64,000 nucleotides of DNA from an uncultured Phaeodactylibacter sp. (GTDB taxonomy: Bacteria; Bacteroidota; Bacteroidia; Chitinophagales; Saprospiraceae): NCBI GenBank assembly GCA_913057245.1, contig CAJXNH010000010.1, positions 46,282 to 110,281 of the forward strand, written 5' to 3'. The notes below the pieces were generated by a model. That model was not told where the DNA came from, made no database searches, and was given only the letters and a program-made list of their open reading frames with translations. The first letter of the stretch is position 1. Each line of letters begins with the position of its first letter. Shown here in pieces: positions 9,295 through 16,790 of this stretch. A program made the translations under genes and the position numbers.

Positions 9295-9376
9295 GCCTCA
9301 GTAGCTCAGCTGGTTAGAGCGGTCCCGGTAGACCGGGATTAATCCGCAGGTCATAGGTCAAGTCCTGTACCCACCA
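9295..9376 (+). pseudogene. Broken tRNA-Asn copy with palindrome in the anticodon arm
   Basis: The 5' half is identical to the intact tRNA-Asn at 9403 (acceptor strand and D-arm, up to the GAGCGG segment). The anticodon loop is then replaced by a hyphenated palindrome (arms TCCCGGT at 9323-9329 and ACCGGGA at 9332-9338). The T-loop has lost one T, and the 3' acceptor strand no longer pairs with GCCTCAG. It cannot fold as a tRNA and has no anticodon. Confidence 0.8.
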
Positions 9377-9402
9377 GCAAAAAGAGCTTTGAAATAAAAA
9401 TT

Positions 9403-9479
9403 GCCTCAGTAGCTCAGCTGGTTAGAGCGGCGGACTGTTAATCCGTAGGTCATAGGTTCAAGTCCTATCTGAGGCGCCA
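9403..9479 (+). tRNA. tRNA-Asn (GTT)
   Basis: A full cloverleaf. Acceptor GCCTCAG pairs with CTGAGGC. D-arm GCTC/GAGC is complete. The anticodon stem is GCGGA/TCCGT around loop CTGTTAA (anticodon GTT at 9437-9439). T-arm ATAGG/CCTAT surrounds TTCAAGT. The discriminator G is followed by an encoded CCA (9477-9479). A terminator begins at once. Confidence 0.95.
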
Positions 9480-9512
9480 AGCCCCGGAGCGTAAAGCTTC
9501 GGGGCTTTCGTG
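9479..9512 (+). terminator. Intrinsic terminator after tRNA-Asn
   Basis: 12-bp stem (9479-9490 with 9496-9507), 5-nt loop, then TTT. It lies between the tRNA and the GIY-YIG start codon. A second copy with one stem change lies at 9924-9957. Confidence 0.75.
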
Positions 9513-9528
9513 TTTACCCCCATCGCGC

Positions 9529-9816
9529 ATGCATTACGTCTACATACTTTACTCACCTGGCTCAGACAAGTACTACGTAGGGCAGACCGCAGATGTTAGT
9601 CAGCGCTTGCAGTACCACAACGAGCTTTCGACCAAGTCCTACACCTCGCGCCACCGGCCGTGGGAGCTTCGGGCAGTGCTGGAAGTACCATCGCGAGGGC
9701 TGGCCATGCGCCTGGAGCGTCACATCAAAAGCTATAAAGACCGGGGCTATATCCGGGAACTGATAGAATCGGAGTCAGCGCGCCGAGCCCTGGAGGAACG
9801 TTTTGGGCAGGAGTAG
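9529..9816 (+). CDS. GIY-YIG nuclease family protein (UPF0213-like)
   Basis: 95 aa, the size of single-domain GIY-YIG proteins. The motif appears as YVY (residues 3-5) and YYVG with about ten residues between them, followed by a helix with conserved Arg (QRLQYHN) and the Glu of RLERHIKSYK. These proteins are probable DNA endonucleases of unclear role and are common in Bacteroidota genomes. It starts 22 bp after the tRNA-Asn terminator with no separate promoter that I can see, so it is either read through from the tRNA or silent. Its 5' end is duplicated, truncated, at 9974. Confidence 0.85.
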   Translation: MHYVYILYSPGSDKYYVGQTADVSQRLQYHNELSTKSYTSRHRPWELRAVLEVPSRGLAMRLERHIKSYKDRGYIRELIESESARRALEERFGQE

Positions 9817-9855
9817 CGATGCCAGGGTTCATCCCCGATAGCTATTGGTGAACCG

Positions 9856-9924
9856 TTTAGAGCGGTCCCGGTGTTACCGGGATTAATCCGTAGGTCATAG
9901 GTTCAAGTCCTATCTGAGGCGCCA
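9856..9924 (+). pseudogene. Second broken tRNA-Asn copy (3' part)
   Basis: It keeps the 3' half of tRNA-Asn exactly (from TTAATCCG through T-arm, acceptor and CCA) but the 5' acceptor strand and most of the D-arm are missing, replaced by unrelated sequence containing the palindrome CCGATAGCTATTGG (9835-9848). The anticodon arm again carries a palindrome (TCCCGGT 9866-9872, GTT, ACCGGGA 9876-9882). It cannot make a working tRNA. Confidence 0.8.
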
Positions 9925-10028
9925 AGCCCCGGAGCGTAAAGCTTCAGGGCTTTCGTGTTTACCCCCATCGCGTATGCATTACGTCTACATACTTTATTCA
10001 CCGGGCTCAGACAAGTACTACGTAGGGC
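9884..10028 (+). repeat. Direct repeat of 9439-9583 (tRNA 3' half + terminator + nuclease 5' end)
   Basis: About 145 bp nearly identical to 9439-9583, displaced by exactly 445 bp. It carries the tRNA 3' half, the terminator and the first 18 codons of the GIY-YIG gene. It ends abruptly, 10 bp before the pirin stop codon. This is the trace of a 445-bp tandem duplication that has since been truncated. Confidence 0.85.
9974..10028 (+). pseudogene. Truncated GIY-YIG nuclease copy
   Basis: The first 18 codons of the 9529 gene with only two or three base changes, still starting with ATG; similarity then stops where the pirin gene's 3' end begins. The catalytic helix and Glu are gone. Confidence 0.8.
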
Positions 10029-10038
10029 CAGGCATATT

Positions 10039-10905
10039 TCAATATTCGGTATAAAAGCCCATTTTACCCATTTGATAATCCCGCATGGCCTCCATGATTT
10101 CGGTCTGAGTGTTCATCACATAGGGGCCCCACTGGGCGACCGGTTCTTTGATGGGCAGGCCTGAGAGCAAGAGCACCTCGCTATCCGCCTCAGCTTGGAG
10201 TGCAATGCCCTCTCCGTCTGAACGGAATTGTATCGCATGTTCTTTTGCATAAGACCAGTTCTCATTGAGTTGAACTTTACCGCTGACGATGTAGATCATG
10301 GTATTGTGCTCCCGGGGGACAGGTAGTTGCACAAATCCTGTTTTGGAAAGGGCGACCTGTAGTACTGTCAATTCGGTATGAGAGCGTACTGCACCTTTTA
10401 CGCCATTGAAGGGCCCTGCCACCACTTTAATACGGACCTTCGCATCATCATAATCTATCAATGGCAAATCTGACGATCTGATATTTTGGTAATCCGGCTG
10501 TACCATCTTGTACTTCTTAGGAAGGTTGATCCAAAGTTGAACGCCTTCCAATATACCGCCCTGCTCCAGGAAATCACGGCTGGTGCGTTCACTGTGAATG
10601 ATGCCCATGCCGGCCGTCATCCACTGTACATCACCGCTACGGAGTATACCCTCGTTGCCCCGGCTATCTTTATGCCTTAGCTCGCCCTGATAAAGAAAGG
10701 TGACAGGAATGAACCCCCGGTGAGGGTGCGGGCCGATATCGAGAGGATCGAATGGGGGCTCGACTTCATATGGGCCAAAATGATGCAGGAGCAGGAAAGG
10801 GTCTACTCGTTCCACTCTAATGGTGGGCAAGGGTTGCTTTACCGTTATGTTGCCCATTTCGATGGGCTCACCCGGTAGTATAGCTGCGACAGAACGATAC
10901 TTCAT
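10039..10905 (-). CDS. Pirin family protein
   Basis: 288 aa, full length for pirin, a bicupin metalloprotein. The metal-binding HPHRGF motif lies at residues 60-65 (His60, His62), followed by the second part TAGMGIIHSE and the HKDSRG loop between them. Bacterial pirins have been linked to quercetin dioxygenase activity or redox regulation; the role here is open. No signal peptide. The 3' end abuts the truncated repeat at 10028. Confidence 0.92.
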   Translation of the reverse strand: MKYRSVAAILPGEPIEMGNITVKQPLPTIRVERVDPFLLLHHFGPYEVEPPFDPLDIGPHPHRGFIPVTFLYQGELRHKDSRGNEGILRSGDVQWMTAGMGIIHSERTSRDFLEQGGILEGVQLWINLPKKYKMVQPDYQNIRSSDLPLIDYDDAKVRIKVVAGPFNGVKGAVRSHTELTVLQVALSKTGFVQLPVPREHNTMIYIVSGKVQLNENWSYAKEHAIQFRSDGEGIALQAEADSEVLLLSGLPIKEPVAQWGPYVMNTQTEIMEAMRDYQMGKMGFYTEY

Positions 10906-11044
10906 AGTACAGTGGAATGGGTTCCTTTAGAAAACACTTTTGCCAGCCCTGGAGTTGCAGGCATTGCAGTAGCGAACATGGCATAAAAGCGCCCGTTTAA
11001 AAGGTGATTCATAAACAGGAGGGGTAATCCTTCCCCAAAACCAA

Positions 11045-11215
11045 ATGATTATGTTACGTTACGCCTTGATTTTTTTTATTATTGCCTTAATTGCAGCTGT
11101 GTTCGGATTTGGTGGTATTGCCGCAGGAGCCGCAGCGATAGCCAAAGTCATTTTCTACATTTTCCTGGTACTGTTAGTCGTATCCCTGATCATGAATTTT
11201 GTCAGAAAGGCCTAA
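11045..11215 (+). CDS. DUF1328 small membrane protein (YtjA-like)
   Basis: 56 aa (54 if started at the ATG at 11051). The translation begins MIMLRYAL and carries two hydrophobic helices separated by a Gly/Ala-rich turn ([15 protein letters not shown]), ending FVRKA. This is the DUF1328/YtjA pattern; the length also fits. The proteins are small inner-membrane proteins without a known activity. An intrinsic terminator follows after 20 bp, so it is a single-gene unit. Confidence 0.85.
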   Translation: MIMLRYALIFFIIALIAAVFGFGGIAAGAAAIAKVIFYIFLVLLVVSLIMNFVRKA

Positions 11216-11235
11216 TCGGTCCGAACTTCAATTAG

Positions 11236-11274
11236 AAAAGGCTGATAGCGCATCACGCACTGTCAGCCTTTTTT
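11236..11274 (+). terminator. Intrinsic terminator after DUF1328 gene
   Basis: Stem AAAAGGCTGA (11236-11245) with TCAGCCTTTT (11263-11272), inner GCG/CGC pairs, followed by Ts. Symmetric A/T tracts mean it can also serve the convergent ferredoxin/CDGSH gene. Confidence 0.8.
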
Positions 11275-11300
11275 AATTCTGGAGCAAACCAACATTGAGA

Positions 11301-11762
11301 TTAGCCTTCGAATCCAATCTTTTTGTGGGAACCGTCGCAGAATGGCTTATTGGAGGAAGCTCCGCAGCGGCAAAAGGTCGTTAGCTTTTCCTGCACAGTG
11401 GTGTTGCCTTGGCCATCTTTAAGCGCGATCGTCCCTTTGACCATTAACGGGCCATTAGGGATTACTTCTGCCTCGGTTGCCCCTGTCGGCACCTGCTTGT
11501 TAGCTTGTGCGGCCTGCTTATTCTCGTCGTTGTAGTAAAAGGTCAACGCTCCCGACGGGCACTTTTTGACTTGCTCAGCGATCCGTTCGCTATCAGCCCC
11601 TTCTGCATTCACCCATGGGCGGGCCTGAGGGTCGAATACTTCGGGCAGGCCGTTAAAGCAGAGCCTGGAATGCATACATAGCTTCGGCTTCCAAACGATA
11701 GTGATTTCCCCGTTGCTGTACTCTTTTACTATGGATTTTTCCTGGCTCATATTGGTAGGCAT
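11301..11762 (-). CDS. Divergent ferredoxin domain fused to CDGSH iron-sulfur domain
   Basis: 153 aa (149 if started at the internal Met5). The N-terminal domain resembles the Fer4_19/YjdI single-cluster family with Cys29, Cys35 and Cys68 (CMHSRLC, KKCPSGAL). After an Ala/Gln linker comes a CDGSH domain with Cys131, Cys133, Cys142 and His146 (CRCGASSNKPFCDGSH), which binds a 2Fe-2S cluster through three Cys and one His. The architecture suggests a cytoplasmic electron-transfer or redox-sensing protein carrying two different clusters. It is monocistronic. Confidence 0.85.
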   Translation of the reverse strand: MPTNMSQEKSIVKEYSNGEITIVWKPKLCMHSRLCFNGLPEVFDPQARPWVNAEGADSERIAEQVKKCPSGALTFYYNDENKQAAQANKQVPTGATEAEVIPNGPLMVKGTIALKDGQGNTTVQEKLTTFCRCGASSNKPFCDGSHKKIGFEG

Positions 11763-12017
11763 TTAAGAGATAAACCCGGCTTAATGGATATGGTTCGTAC
11801 TGGGCGCTGAATTTGTTTTAAACAAAATAGTGAAAAAGAGGGAAAAATTATTGAAATTTGGATGCAGTGGGCTGATCAATCAAAAGAATGCAAAATTTGC
11901 ATGGTCTGATTTCCGTTTTGGAGATGTACCAGGCAACAATCCCGCAGCATATGCACCGGTGTACGCAAAAAAAGAACAACGAGTGCGTACAGCCACTTTT
12001 CAAAAAACAAGAAAACC

Positions 12018-13832
12018 ATGATGAAACTTTGGCAAACCACTTTAGCCGTTTTGTTCCTCACTCTCTCATTGGCACAGGCTCAAAATGAATCCTTCTACAC
12101 CGTTCAGGTCGGGACATTTATTGACGCAAAACCAGAAGATTTCAGTGCGCTGCGTGAATTAGGCTTTGTCCACGCACAAGACTTGGGGAACAACCTGATG
12201 GAAGTTTACGTTGGCGGTTTTGAGAGCCGCCCCCCTGCCGAACAGCTCGCTGCAAGTGTCCGCCAGAATGGCTACGCTAATGCTTTCGTGCAGGAGCGTG
12301 CCATTGACCCCAATGCTCCGGCCGCCATAGTACAAATGGCCACCCGGCAAATCAACCGCCCTATAGAGTGGGAAAGCCTTATGAAAGCGGGGCCGCTTTA
12401 TGGTATACTGGAGGGCAATCTTATCAAAATTGCCACCGGCCCTTTCACCAGTGAAGCGGCTGCTCAGGCGGTACTGCCCGGAATTCGGGACCTGGGCTAT
12501 AAAGATGCCTTTGTCAAAAACGTGCCCAGCGGATACCTGCTGCCTTTGACAGCATTCGAAACCGGCACAAAGAAACCGCTCATTCCGCTGGCAATGAATG
12601 AAAACCCTGTACCTGCCACACAACCGCAGAGTTACGATCAGACAAAGGGCGAGCGCCTGCCGAACAACAGTAATTCCACTCAACCCTATACTACACCTGC
12701 CGATGCCAATGAAGTGCTTCAGGCCCGTCAGCCCACAGTACCGCCCCCTCCTCCCCCTGTGCCTGACCTGCCCTCCAGCTACGACTACTACGCGGGGGAT
12801 GTCGCCTCGACAACAGGTACAGCACCCGCACCTGCGCTTCCAGCCATTGATGGCAGCGTAAAGCGGGGCTCTGCTCTTGACCTGCAACGTATCCTTAAAG
12901 CCGCCAAAACTTACACCGGATCATTGGATGGCTACTACGGGCCGGGCACGCAGGCTGGCTATGAAAAATACTTTGCTCAAAACCGCACCCTTCAGCAGTA
13001 TCAGCTTGTCGCCGAGCAATCGCCACTGCCCGGACAGGAAGGCGCAGACAGTGAGCTACAGGAGGTAATCAATGAAATGGGCTACAGCGCTGCCGCTGCT
13101 GCCCGCCTGGACGACTACAGCGCAGACCCGCTGGCTAAGGCTTACCAGGCTTACCAGCTGTTCCAGAATTTTGGCCCGGGGCAGGAAGTCAACAAGCGCA
13201 TGAACACCGCCATCCGGGAGGCTTTCCAGGGCAAAAAACTCGAAGGTGTGGCTTTTGACCCCAGCTTTACCTATGCTTACGAGAATAACGGACAGTTGAT
13301 TCAGCATCTCCTGTTTGTACACGCCGCACCGGCAACGGAAGAAGCCGCCCCCTGCTGGCTGGCGGCCCGCCACCCGGCAGAATCAGCAGAAGCCTACACT
13401 TCATTGTCTACATTAATCGGAGATGAATTAAAGCTACAGGGCTGCGGACAGTTCGAAAGCTGGCCGGAGGTTCGCATTATGGTTACGCTGGCTGCAGATT
13501 TGGGTGCCCGGAGCTCATTCGACCAGAAGCGGTTGGCGCAAGCGGCTACAGAGCGCTCCCGTTTATACACCGCCCCCAAGGCCCTCAATGACAAGGAGCG
13601 GGAATCGGTGGAGAACTGGCACGAAAACCTGATGAAAGGTGTCAGCAACTGGTCAAAAAAAGACCCGCTTACGGAGCAGCTGGGTACGGCTTTCCAGGCG
13701 ATGTATTTCCAAAGCCAGGTAAGGCTTGAAGATTACTTTATGGACAAGGGGTATAAGCCCAAAGAAGCCAAAGCACTGGCACTCGCTGCTTTGCATACGC
13801 TGGTGGCTTACCACATGCAGCGTTTCGTGTAG
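12018..13832 (+). CDS. Exported protein with SPOR-like repeats and peptidoglycan-binding-like region
   Basis: 604 aa with a clear signal peptide (cleavage near residue 22, AQAQN). Two SPOR-like segments follow (YTVQVGTF to about 95; PLYGILEGNLIKIATGPF to about 190). A low-complexity Pro/Gln linker contains a run of prolines (PPPPPPVP). A region near 285-320 (LDLQRILKAAKTYTGSLDGYYGPGTQAGYEKYF) resembles a PG_binding_1 repeat. The remaining 270 residues are helical and unrecognised. SPOR domains bind denuded glycan strands at division sites, so a periplasmic cell-wall role is inferred. A 254-bp upstream gap holds no convincing gene. Confidence 0.7.
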   Translation: MMKLWQTTLAVLFLTLSLAQAQNESFYTVQVGTFIDAKPEDFSALRELGFVHAQDLGNNLMEVYVGGFESRPPAEQLAASVRQNGYANAFVQERAIDPNAPAAIVQMATRQINRPIEWESLMKAGPLYGILEGNLIKIATGPFTSEAAAQAVLPGIRDLGYKDAFVKNVPSGYLLPLTAFETGTKKPLIPLAMNENPVPATQPQSYDQTKGERLPNNSNSTQPYTTPADANEVLQARQPTVPPPPPPVPDLPSSYDYYAGDVASTTGTAPAPALPAIDGSVKRGSALDLQRILKAAKTYTGSLDGYYGPGTQAGYEKYFAQNRTLQQYQLVAEQSPLPGQEGADSELQEVINEMGYSAAAAARLDDYSADPLAKAYQAYQLFQNFGPGQEVNKRMNTAIREAFQGKKLEGVAFDPSFTYAYENNGQLIQHLLFVHAAPATEEAAPCWLAARHPAESAEAYTSLSTLIGDELKLQGCGQFESWPEVRIMVTLAADLGARSSFDQKRLAQAATERSRLYTAPKALNDKERESVENWHENLMKGVSNWSKKDPLTEQLGTAFQAMYFQSQVRLEDYFMDKGYKPKEAKALALAALHTLVAYHMQRFV

Positions 13833-13859
13833 CGCAAAATCTCAGGAGTAATGAACCCG

Positions 13860-13899
13860 CAGGCCGTGTGCACAAAGATGCATACGGCCTGTTGTGTTC
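13860..13899 (+). terminator. Intrinsic terminator
   Basis: 13-bp stem with one mismatch (13860-13872 and 13879-13891), 6-nt loop, followed by TTGTGTTCCTT. It closes the SPOR-like gene. Confidence 0.7.
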
Positions 13900-13923
13900 C
13901 TTCACCTGCCTGATATGCTCAAC

Positions 13924-13931
13924 TAAATTTG
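13924..13931 (+). promoter_or_regulatory. Putative -7 element for the RND exporter gene
   Basis: TAAATTTG matches TAnnTTTG and lies 52 bp before the ATG at 13983. No clear TTG -33 element at the right spacing. Confidence 0.35.
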
Positions 13932-13982
13932 CCCGGCGTGGTTATACCGTCGAACAAGTCAAAAATTGAGCATCAAACTCGC

Positions 13983-16226
13983 ATGAAAAGCAAACTGCGG
14001 ATTATCTCTGTCGCCACCTTTCTGGTACTGGCAGCCATCAGCGGGTACTACGTTACCCAATTGCAATTCTCTTTCGATTTCGAACAGTTCTTCCCGGAAG
14101 GGGACGAAGACTTGGAGTTCTTCCGGGACTTTGTGGAGAACTTCGAGGGGGATGACAACTTTCTGCTCGTCGCAGTACGCCGGGAGCAGGGCGTCTTTGA
14201 ACAGGATTTCCTGGAGCGGTTTCACGATTTTACGCTGTCCACCCGCGATTTGCCTTATATCGAAGAAAGCCAGTCGCTGACTAAGTTTTCCTACCCGGTA
14301 CGTACGCCATTCGCGATCACTACCGTACCAGCCATTCACATCGATCAACCGGAACGCCTCCCGGCCGATAGTGCCCGTATTCTTTCGGACGAGCGCTTTG
14401 TGCACAACCTGATTTCAGAGGACGGTAAAACGCTCGTGGTATTCCTCAAGACCATTCCCAGCATACAACTCGATCAGGCACGCGAGCTCATGGCCGCTCT
14501 GGATGAGCAGATCAATACCTACGGTTTCGAAGAATACCACTACCTCGGGCGGCCCTATTTTCAAAAGGAACTGGTGGATATGCAAAAGCGGGAAATCACC
14601 GTATCTGCTATCATCTCGGGTCTTTTGGTTACGCTGATTATGTTCGTCATCTTCCGCAAGCCCTGGGGCATCTTCGTAGCGCTGGTGTCTATTGGGCTGG
14701 GTATGTTGCTATTTATGGGGCTGCTGGGCGCTACCGGGCGGGAGCTGAACGCCATGGCTGCGCTCTACCCTGTGCTGATGATTATCGTGGGGACTTCGGA
14801 TGTCATCCACATCATGTCCAAATACATCGATGAACTGCGGAAAGGCGAGCGGCAGGACAAAGCCATCGTAACCGCCATCAAGGAAATCGGGCTGGCCACG
14901 CTCCTGACTTCCATCACTACGGCGATCGGATTTGCCTCCCTGCTCACCAGCAAGGTGGGGCCTATTCGTGAATTTGGCATTAATGCTGCTATTGGAGTAA
15001 TGGTGGCTTACGTGACCGTAATTTTCTTCACCACAGCGGTGCTTTCCTGGTTCCGTGCCGATCAGATTATCAAACTGGGCAAGGGGCAGGCTTTTTGGGA
15101 AAAGTCCATGGACTGGGCATACCACTTCACCCTGCGCCACCCCAGCCGCATTGCACTGGCTGCCGTGGTGACTTTGGGCATTGCCTTCTGGGGCATTTCC
15201 CGCATTACGACCAACTACGGCATCATCAACAATATGCCAATTGGCGAGAAAATTACTGAGGATTTCAAATTTTTTGAGAAAAACCTGACCGGTTTCCGCC
15301 CCATGGAATTCGCAGTATTTGCCAAAGAGGGCTACAAAGCCACCGACTGGGCTGTGATGCGGGAAATTGCCAAAGTGGAAAACCACCTGAAGGAGTATCC
15401 CTCCGTACAAGCCGTAGCTTCGATCACGGCCGTCTACAAGAGCATCAATCAGATGATGAAAAATAACGCGCCCGAAGCCTACGCCATGCCTGAAACGGAG
15501 GCAGACTTTGAGCGCTATCAGCGGATGGCCCGCCGGGTGCCCAAGCTGAATGTGAATGTGCTCCTGAGCAAAGATGAGACCAAAGCCCGCATCACTTCAC
15601 GGGTGCAGGACATCGGCGCAGACAGCATCAAAGCCATAGGCGAGGACATCGACCGATGGATCACCATGAATACGGACACTTCGGTGGTGGCCTTTCAGCG
15701 GACCGGCACCGGGCTGATTATCGATAAGAATGCCGAGTATGTGCGTCGCGATCTGCTCTATGGGCTCGGCATGGCCATTCTGATTGTGAGCGTGCTGATG
15801 GCCATACTTTTTCAGAATATCAAGATGCTGCTGATTTCCTTGTTGCCCAATATTTTCCCCCTGATACTGGCGGGGGCGCTGCTGGGTTTCCTGGGCATTG
15901 AGCTGGAAGCCGGTGTGTCCATTGTCTTTGCCGTGATTTTTGGCATCGCTGTAGATGATACCATACACTTCCTCAGTAAATACAAACTAGCTAAAAACAA
16001 GGGGCTGGAACTGGAGCCCGCTATGCGCATCACCTTTTTGGAAACGGGGAAGGCCATCGTGCTGACCTCCATTATCCTGTTTTTTGGCTTCCTGGTGATG
16101 CTGTTCTCCATCCACCCGCCGAGTGTGACGATTGGGCTGCTGATCAGCCTGACCCTTTTGAGTGCCCTGATTAGTGATTTGCTGCTCATCCCATTGCTGA
16201 TCCGCTGGATTATGCCGAAATCCTAG
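13983..16226 (+). CDS. RND/MMPL-family exporter
   Basis: 747 aa from ATG 13983 (MKSKLRIISVATF); the open frame upstream begins with TTG and lacks family features. Twofold architecture: one N-terminal helix, a large periplasmic loop, five or six helices (about residues 205-370), a second helix and loop, then a C-terminal helix bundle (about 600-745). Typical motifs are GTSDVIHIMSKYIDEL in the first half and FGIAVDDTIHFLSKYKLA in the second, as in MMPL/HpnN-like exporters that move lipids or hydrophobic compounds using proton motive force. Acyl-CoA synthetase genes lie 560 bp downstream, a loose hint at a lipid substrate. Monocistronic. Confidence 0.88.
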   Translation: MKSKLRIISVATFLVLAAISGYYVTQLQFSFDFEQFFPEGDEDLEFFRDFVENFEGDDNFLLVAVRREQGVFEQDFLERFHDFTLSTRDLPYIEESQSLTKFSYPVRTPFAITTVPAIHIDQPERLPADSARILSDERFVHNLISEDGKTLVVFLKTIPSIQLDQARELMAALDEQINTYGFEEYHYLGRPYFQKELVDMQKREITVSAIISGLLVTLIMFVIFRKPWGIFVALVSIGLGMLLFMGLLGATGRELNAMAALYPVLMIIVGTSDVIHIMSKYIDELRKGERQDKAIVTAIKEIGLATLLTSITTAIGFASLLTSKVGPIREFGINAAIGVMVAYVTVIFFTTAVLSWFRADQIIKLGKGQAFWEKSMDWAYHFTLRHPSRIALAAVVTLGIAFWGISRITTNYGIINNMPIGEKITEDFKFFEKNLTGFRPMEFAVFAKEGYKATDWAVMREIAKVENHLKEYPSVQAVASITAVYKSINQMMKNNAPEAYAMPETEADFERYQRMARRVPKLNVNVLLSKDETKARITSRVQDIGADSIKAIGEDIDRWITMNTDTSVVAFQRTGTGLIIDKNAEYVRRDLLYGLGMAILIVSVLMAILFQNIKMLLISLLPNIFPLILAGALLGFLGIELEAGVSIVFAVIFGIAVDDTIHFLSKYKLAKNKGLELEPAMRITFLETGKAIVLTSIILFFGFLVMLFSIHPPSVTIGLLISLTLLSALISDLLLIPLLIRWIMPKS

Positions 16227-16790
16227 CAGCATATCTCCGACAGGCTGCTAGAGCTTTGTTGGGCGTGGATGAAGGCTAAGGGCAAATTGTATTGGCAATA
16301 AGAATTCAGAGAAGCTGCAGGTTATCCCAGCTGTAGAAAGAAAATGCTTGTAGTGCCCGAGCTTTAAGAGTCATGCGCTTGTGGCTCAATCCAGTGATTA
16401 GATTCTTGCCCGATGGGATTCGCTGACAGGGGGGCGAGTCCCTTGGGGGATATGTGGGTAATCTCCAATCTACTAAGGTTTCTCCCCGCGCCATAGGTGC
16501 GGAATGTGTTTTCCCCAAGGGATTGATGCCAAGCCCCAAGCAGCATGAAAAAGTTATGGAGCGCAGTCGCCTCTACAGGTTCAGTAGCTTACCTTCCGCA
16601 CCTAACGGCGCGGCACCTGTGCGTTGGCATTTGGGTTACCGATATACGCATGGTTTAGCGATGGGCATCCAATGGCGCGGCAGCCCCAAATATAGCTACC
16701 CATTTCAAGCTTGACAAAACACCGTGAAGTCTACAAAAAAACCTATCTTTCAGGGAGCCCCAAGTCGAAACCTATACTAAGCCCCCTAAT
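16227..16790. repeat. Gene-free region with palindromic repeats
   Basis: 564 bp without a supported gene. It contains an inverted pair, CCGCGCCATAGGTGCGGAA (16486-16504) and TTCCGCACCTAACGGCGCGG (16594-16613). A second pair is built on TCCCTTGGGGGA (near 16438) and TCCCCAAGGGA (near 16512). Further small imperfect palindromes have a CC-N3/4-GG core (for example GCCCGATGGG near 16408 and CCAATGGCGCGG near 16669). The short open frames here run across the repeats and lack family features. Confidence 0.55.

Noticed and set aside
9295..9376. Second functional tRNA-Asn or an intron-containing tRNA
   Set aside because: The palindrome removes the anticodon loop, the T-loop is one base short and the 3' acceptor strand does not pair; splicing as an intron would not repair the last two defects.
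11830..12021. Small frames in the gap before the SPOR-like gene
   Set aside because: Two or three overlapping short frames in different phases, no motif, and basic/aromatic composition of a leader region; treated as non-coding.
16306..16714. Short frames in the palindrome-rich gap
   Set aside because: They run through repeats on both strands without start context or family features.
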